Origin: Serpentinimonas sp.
GTDB lineage: Bacteria > Pseudomonadota > Gammaproteobacteria > Burkholderiales > Burkholderiaceae_C
Reading direction: 5' to 3'
Length of the DNA: 13,737 bases
Assembly: GCA_025458665.1 (NCBI GenBank)
Contig: JALOSG010000050.1
Location: 1 to 13,737 of the forward strand
Shown here piece by piece: positions 11,176 through 13,737 of this stretch; the first letter of the stretch is position 1; each line of letters begins with the position of its first letter. Both the position numbers and the translations under genes were made by a program. The notes under the pieces are model-generated. The model was not told the DNA's origin and did no database searches. It was given only the letters and a program-made list of their open reading frames with translations.

Positions 11176-13737
11176 ATGAGCCCTCTACGCCCCCAGGCAA
11201 TGCCGCCAGCTACCCGCCGCTCCATGCTCGCCCGCTATGGGCGTACCCGGCTTGCACCAGGGGTTGCTGCCATGCTGGCGTGCCAGTTTGCACTGGCGTT
11301 TGTACCCCTTCAGCAACCCACCGCCACACTCGGTACGCCAGCCAATGTGCTGTTCACCCTGTCGGTGGAATTTCCTACGGGGCTGACTGCGTCTTACCCC
11401 ACCGTCTCGTACAACAGAGCCAGTACCTATGTGGGCTATTTCGACCCCAAACGCTGCTACGCCTATATCTCCAGCGACGAGTACTTCCAGCCTAACAACA
11501 GCTTGGTCCAGACGGATGGAAGCTGCGCATCAGCGGAGTGGTCTGGCAACGTGCTGAACTGGCTCACTGCCACCAACCTCGACCAGTTCAGGAAGGTCAT
11601 GACCGGCGGTGCCCGGGACACCTTCTCGCCCATCGGGCGGATGCAGTCGGGCGACACGACCGACAGAACTGTCCTCATCAAGGCCAACAGCAACCGCAAC
11701 TTCAGCCGGGAGGACACCACGCGCTTCAACCCGGTCAAGGTGCTGGACAGGAACACGCCAGGAGTACCGCAAGCCGTCAGGGACAACGTCACGGCCTTCC
11801 GCACGCTGGGCTATGGCACCAAAATGCTCACGGCGCCCGGCACCATGCCCGCCACCGCAAACGCCAACTGGGACCAATTCCCGGACATGACCCCCACCCA
11901 GATCTCGAGCAGTTGTGGCAACCTAGGTTCCGTGAACGGACTCACCAGCGGAGAGCAACGCTCCTGCTTCAACATCCGCGTCAGGGTCTGTGACATCAGT
12001 CAAGGCAAATCGGCCGAGAGCAACTGCAATGCCGACTACAGCGGCCAGCCCAAGCCCGAAGGATTGGTGCAGGAGTACGCAGACCGCTTGCGTTATGGCG
12101 CCATGGGCTACCTGCAAGATGACACGCAGGAGCGAGACGGGGGCGTGCTGCGAGCGCCTCTGCGCAGCGTAGGTGCCAGCAAAGTCATGGCCAGCGGCAT
12201 TGTGGGCAACGACGAGCCCGAGTGGAACCTGACCACCGGCGTGCTGCAAAGGAACCCCAACCCCACCGATGCGACTGCCAGTGGTGTTGGCGCCAGCGGG
12301 CTGATCAACTACATCAACCAGTTTGGCTTTGCTTCGGGCTACAAGGATGGTGACCCGGTGTCGGAGCTGTACTACGCGGCGTTGATGTACCTGCGGGGCC
12401 TTGCACCTCCCTCTAACTACGCTTCGGCTGCCACCGCTGCACACCTGGACGGCTTTCCTGCGGTGACCGGCAACGCACTGCAGCGTGGGGAATCGCGCGA
12501 CCCCATGGTCAACACCTGCCAGAGAAGTTTCATTATTGGGCTGGGAGATATCTTCACTTCCCGCGATGGGCGGCTGCCCGGCAGTACCAACACCAACGAC
12601 ACCAGCGATGGCACGCAGCCTACCGACCCATCGATCAACGTACAGGCCCTATGGGGAACCGTGCATGGCCTGGAGGGCATCTCAGCCAACGGCTGGGTGG
12701 GTGGCCAAGGCAACACCGCCACACCCTACGTGGCCGGGCTGGCGCACTGGGCCCATACCAATGACATACGCCCTGACCTGGATGGCTTGCAGACCGTGGA
12801 GACGTTCTGGGTGGATGTGCTGGAGAACAGCAACGGAACGGCTGAAGGAGACGGCCGTACGGCCTCCGAAAACGCCATTCGCTTGCGCACGCAATACTGG
12901 CTGGCGGCCAAGTACGGTGGATTCAACAAGAAGCTGGCCGGCGGCAACAACCCAAATACGCGCAGGGAATCGTGGGACAGCAATAACGACAGCGTCCCAG
13001 ACAATCTGTTTGCAGGCAACGACCCCATCAGCCTGTCTGCCGGCCTGAACGCCGCATTCGAGCAGATATCGACCGCTGCGAACGTGGGGACCGCCTCTGC
13101 ACCGGCCGTTTCGCAAAGGGTGGAGGGTCCGGGCACCCTCATCTTCTCGGCTTCCTACGACCCTTCGGACTGGACCGGAGAGCTGCGCGCCTGCCGCACC
13201 AGCCAGACAGCGGAAGAATGCCGGAAATCGCCCGTCTGGAACGCTTCCGACTGGCTCCGACCGGAGAACGCGCCGGTCAATGGCATCACGCCGCTGAAGC
13301 CGGCCGAGCGCAAGATCATCACTGCGTGGCGGAATAGCGCGACGGGGGCATTTGCAAAATCGCCTTTCCTGTACTCCCCGCCAGGACCTAGTATCAACAG
13401 TGCGCAAAGGGCCCTGATCAACGGAGACGATTCAGAAGAATTTGGGAAACTGGCGCTGGCCTTCCTGCGCGGTGACCGCTCCAGGGAGGGGCGCGAGTTG
13501 CGCCGGCGCGGCCCGCATGCGCTCGCATCCATCGTCAATTCCAACATCACCTACCTGGGGCGCAGCACCGAACGGTACTCCGGCCCTAACTTCCAGGGCA
13601 ACCTGCCCAAGCAGGACCACAAGACCTACCGCGACACCACCACCAACCGCGCACCCGTGGTGTACGTGGGCGCCAACGACGGCAAATTGCACGCTTTCGA
13701 TGCCACCAACGGCAAAGAGCTGTTTGCCTACGTACCC
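11176..13737 (+). CDS. pilY1: PilY1/PilC type IV pilus tip adhesin and assembly factor, 5' part (854 codons seen)
   Basis: The frame is open from ATG 11176 to the window edge, with GGAG 7 bases upstream of the start. A basic N terminus and hydrophobic segment at about 29-45 look like a Sec signal, though the n-region is long. Known PilY1 landmarks follow: ANVLFTLSVEFPTG (56-69), YVGYFDPKRCYAY, SGNVLNWLTATNLDQFRKVMTGG (about 123-145), the Asp/Asn loop DSNNDSVPD at 601-609, FIIGLGDI, GLNAAFEQI, and FLRGDRSREGRELRRRG. The last visible residues, APVVYVGANDGKLHAFDATN, open the C-terminal PilC-type beta-propeller, which lies mostly outside the window. PilY1 sits at the pilus tip, mediates adhesion and antagonises retraction. 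The expected DxSxS metal site of its von Willebrand A domain is absent. The cysteine-rich body suggests disulfides. It is probably the last or second-to-last gene of the operon; pilE may follow. Confidence 0.93.
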   Translation, partial: MSPLRPQAMPPATRRSMLARYGRTRLAPGVAAMLACQFALAFVPLQQPTATLGTPANVLFTLSVEFPTGLTASYPTVSYNRASTYVGYFDPKRCYAYISSDEYFQPNNSLVQTDGSCASAEWSGNVLNWLTATNLDQFRKVMTGGARDTFSPIGRMQSGDTTDRTVLIKANSNRNFSREDTTRFNPVKVLDRNTPGVPQAVRDNVTAFRTLGYGTKMLTAPGTMPATANANWDQFPDMTPTQISSSCGNLGSVNGLTSGEQRSCFNIRVRVCDISQGKSAESNCNADYSGQPKPEGLVQEYADRLRYGAMGYLQDDTQERDGGVLRAPLRSVGASKVMASGIVGNDEPEWNLTTGVLQRNPNPTDATASGVGASGLINYINQFGFASGYKDGDPVSELYYAALMYLRGLAPPSNYASAATAAHLDGFPAVTGNALQRGESRDPMVNTCQRSFIIGLGDIFTSRDGRLPGSTNTNDTSDGTQPTDPSINVQALWGTVHGLEGISANGWVGGQGNTATPYVAGLAHWAHTNDIRPDLDGLQTVETFWVDVLENSNGTAEGDGRTASENAIRLRTQYWLAAKYGGFNKKLAGGNNPNTRRESWDSNNDSVPDNLFAGNDPISLSAGLNAAFEQISTAANVGTASAPAVSQRVEGPGTLIFSASYDPSDWTGELRACRTSQTAEECRKSPVWNASDWLRPENAPVNGITPLKPAERKIITAWRNSATGAFAKSPFLYSPPGPSINSAQRALINGDDSEEFGKLALAFLRGDRSREGRELRRRGPHALASIVNSNITYLGRSTERYSGPNFQGNLPKQDHKTYRDTTTNRAPVVYVGANDGKLHAFDATNGKELFAYVP

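Noticed and set aside
13468..13476. RGD (residues 765-767 of PilY1) as an integrin-binding motif
   Set aside because: It falls in the LRGDRS segment that I recall as common in PilY1 proteins of environmental betaproteobacteria, so by itself it is not evidence of integrin binding.

Overview
The window looks like chromosomal DNA of a betaproteobacterium, most likely a member of the Comamonadaceae (Burkholderiales). The DNA is GC-rich. A DUF1841 protein, a glyA-nrdR pair behind a ZTP riboswitch, and a fimT-pilV-pilW-pilX-pilY1 minor-pilin operon all fit that group. The assignment is inferred from gene content and protein style, not from a marker search. I saw no transposase, integrase, CRISPR array, tRNA or rRNA.

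Layout. (1) At 2-3519 lie housekeeping genes: the 3' part of trmL (tRNA wobble 2'-O-methylation); a minus-strand run of a TauE/SafE-type exporter, an orphan ParA-type ATPase and a MaoC-fold hydratase (TTG start with a strong ribosome binding site); and, divergent from the exporter, a TRIC/UPF0126 membrane protein followed 3 bp later by a DUF1841 gene. (2) At 3520-4043 is a 524-bp stretch without a gene. It is full of strong hairpins, has a terminator-like structure that faces the minus strand with no minus-strand gene to serve, and contains an AT-rich segment with a 12-bp palindrome between two promoter-like sequences. This is the best candidate for something undescribed. (3) At 4044-6911 are a membrane-anchored lytic transglycosylase gene, a ZTP (pfl) riboswitch, glyA and nrdR. 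(4) At 6874-7962, on the minus strand, is a LytS/AlgZ(FimS)-type membrane histidine kinase whose 3' end overlaps nrdR by 38 bp. (5) At 8199-13737, divergent from the kinase, is the minor-pilin operon fimT-pilV-pilW-pilX-pilY1, with overlapping or closely spaced genes. The window ends inside the C-terminal propeller of PilY1.

How they work together. FimT, PilV, PilW and PilX are pseudopilins that, in characterised systems, prime type IV pilus assembly and carry the PilY1 adhesin to the tip. In Pseudomonas the FimS/AlgZ-AlgR system drives the homologous operon. The divergent kinase here is therefore a plausible regulator, although no LytTR response regulator lies in the window. The ZTP riboswitch ties serine hydroxymethyltransferase synthesis to folate (10-formyl-THF) status. 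I found no evidence of a wholly new multi-gene system. The most unusual points are the structured non-coding block at 3540-3850, the alternative hairpins in the transglycosylase leader, and a PilY1 that lacks the usual metal-binding motif at its N terminus.
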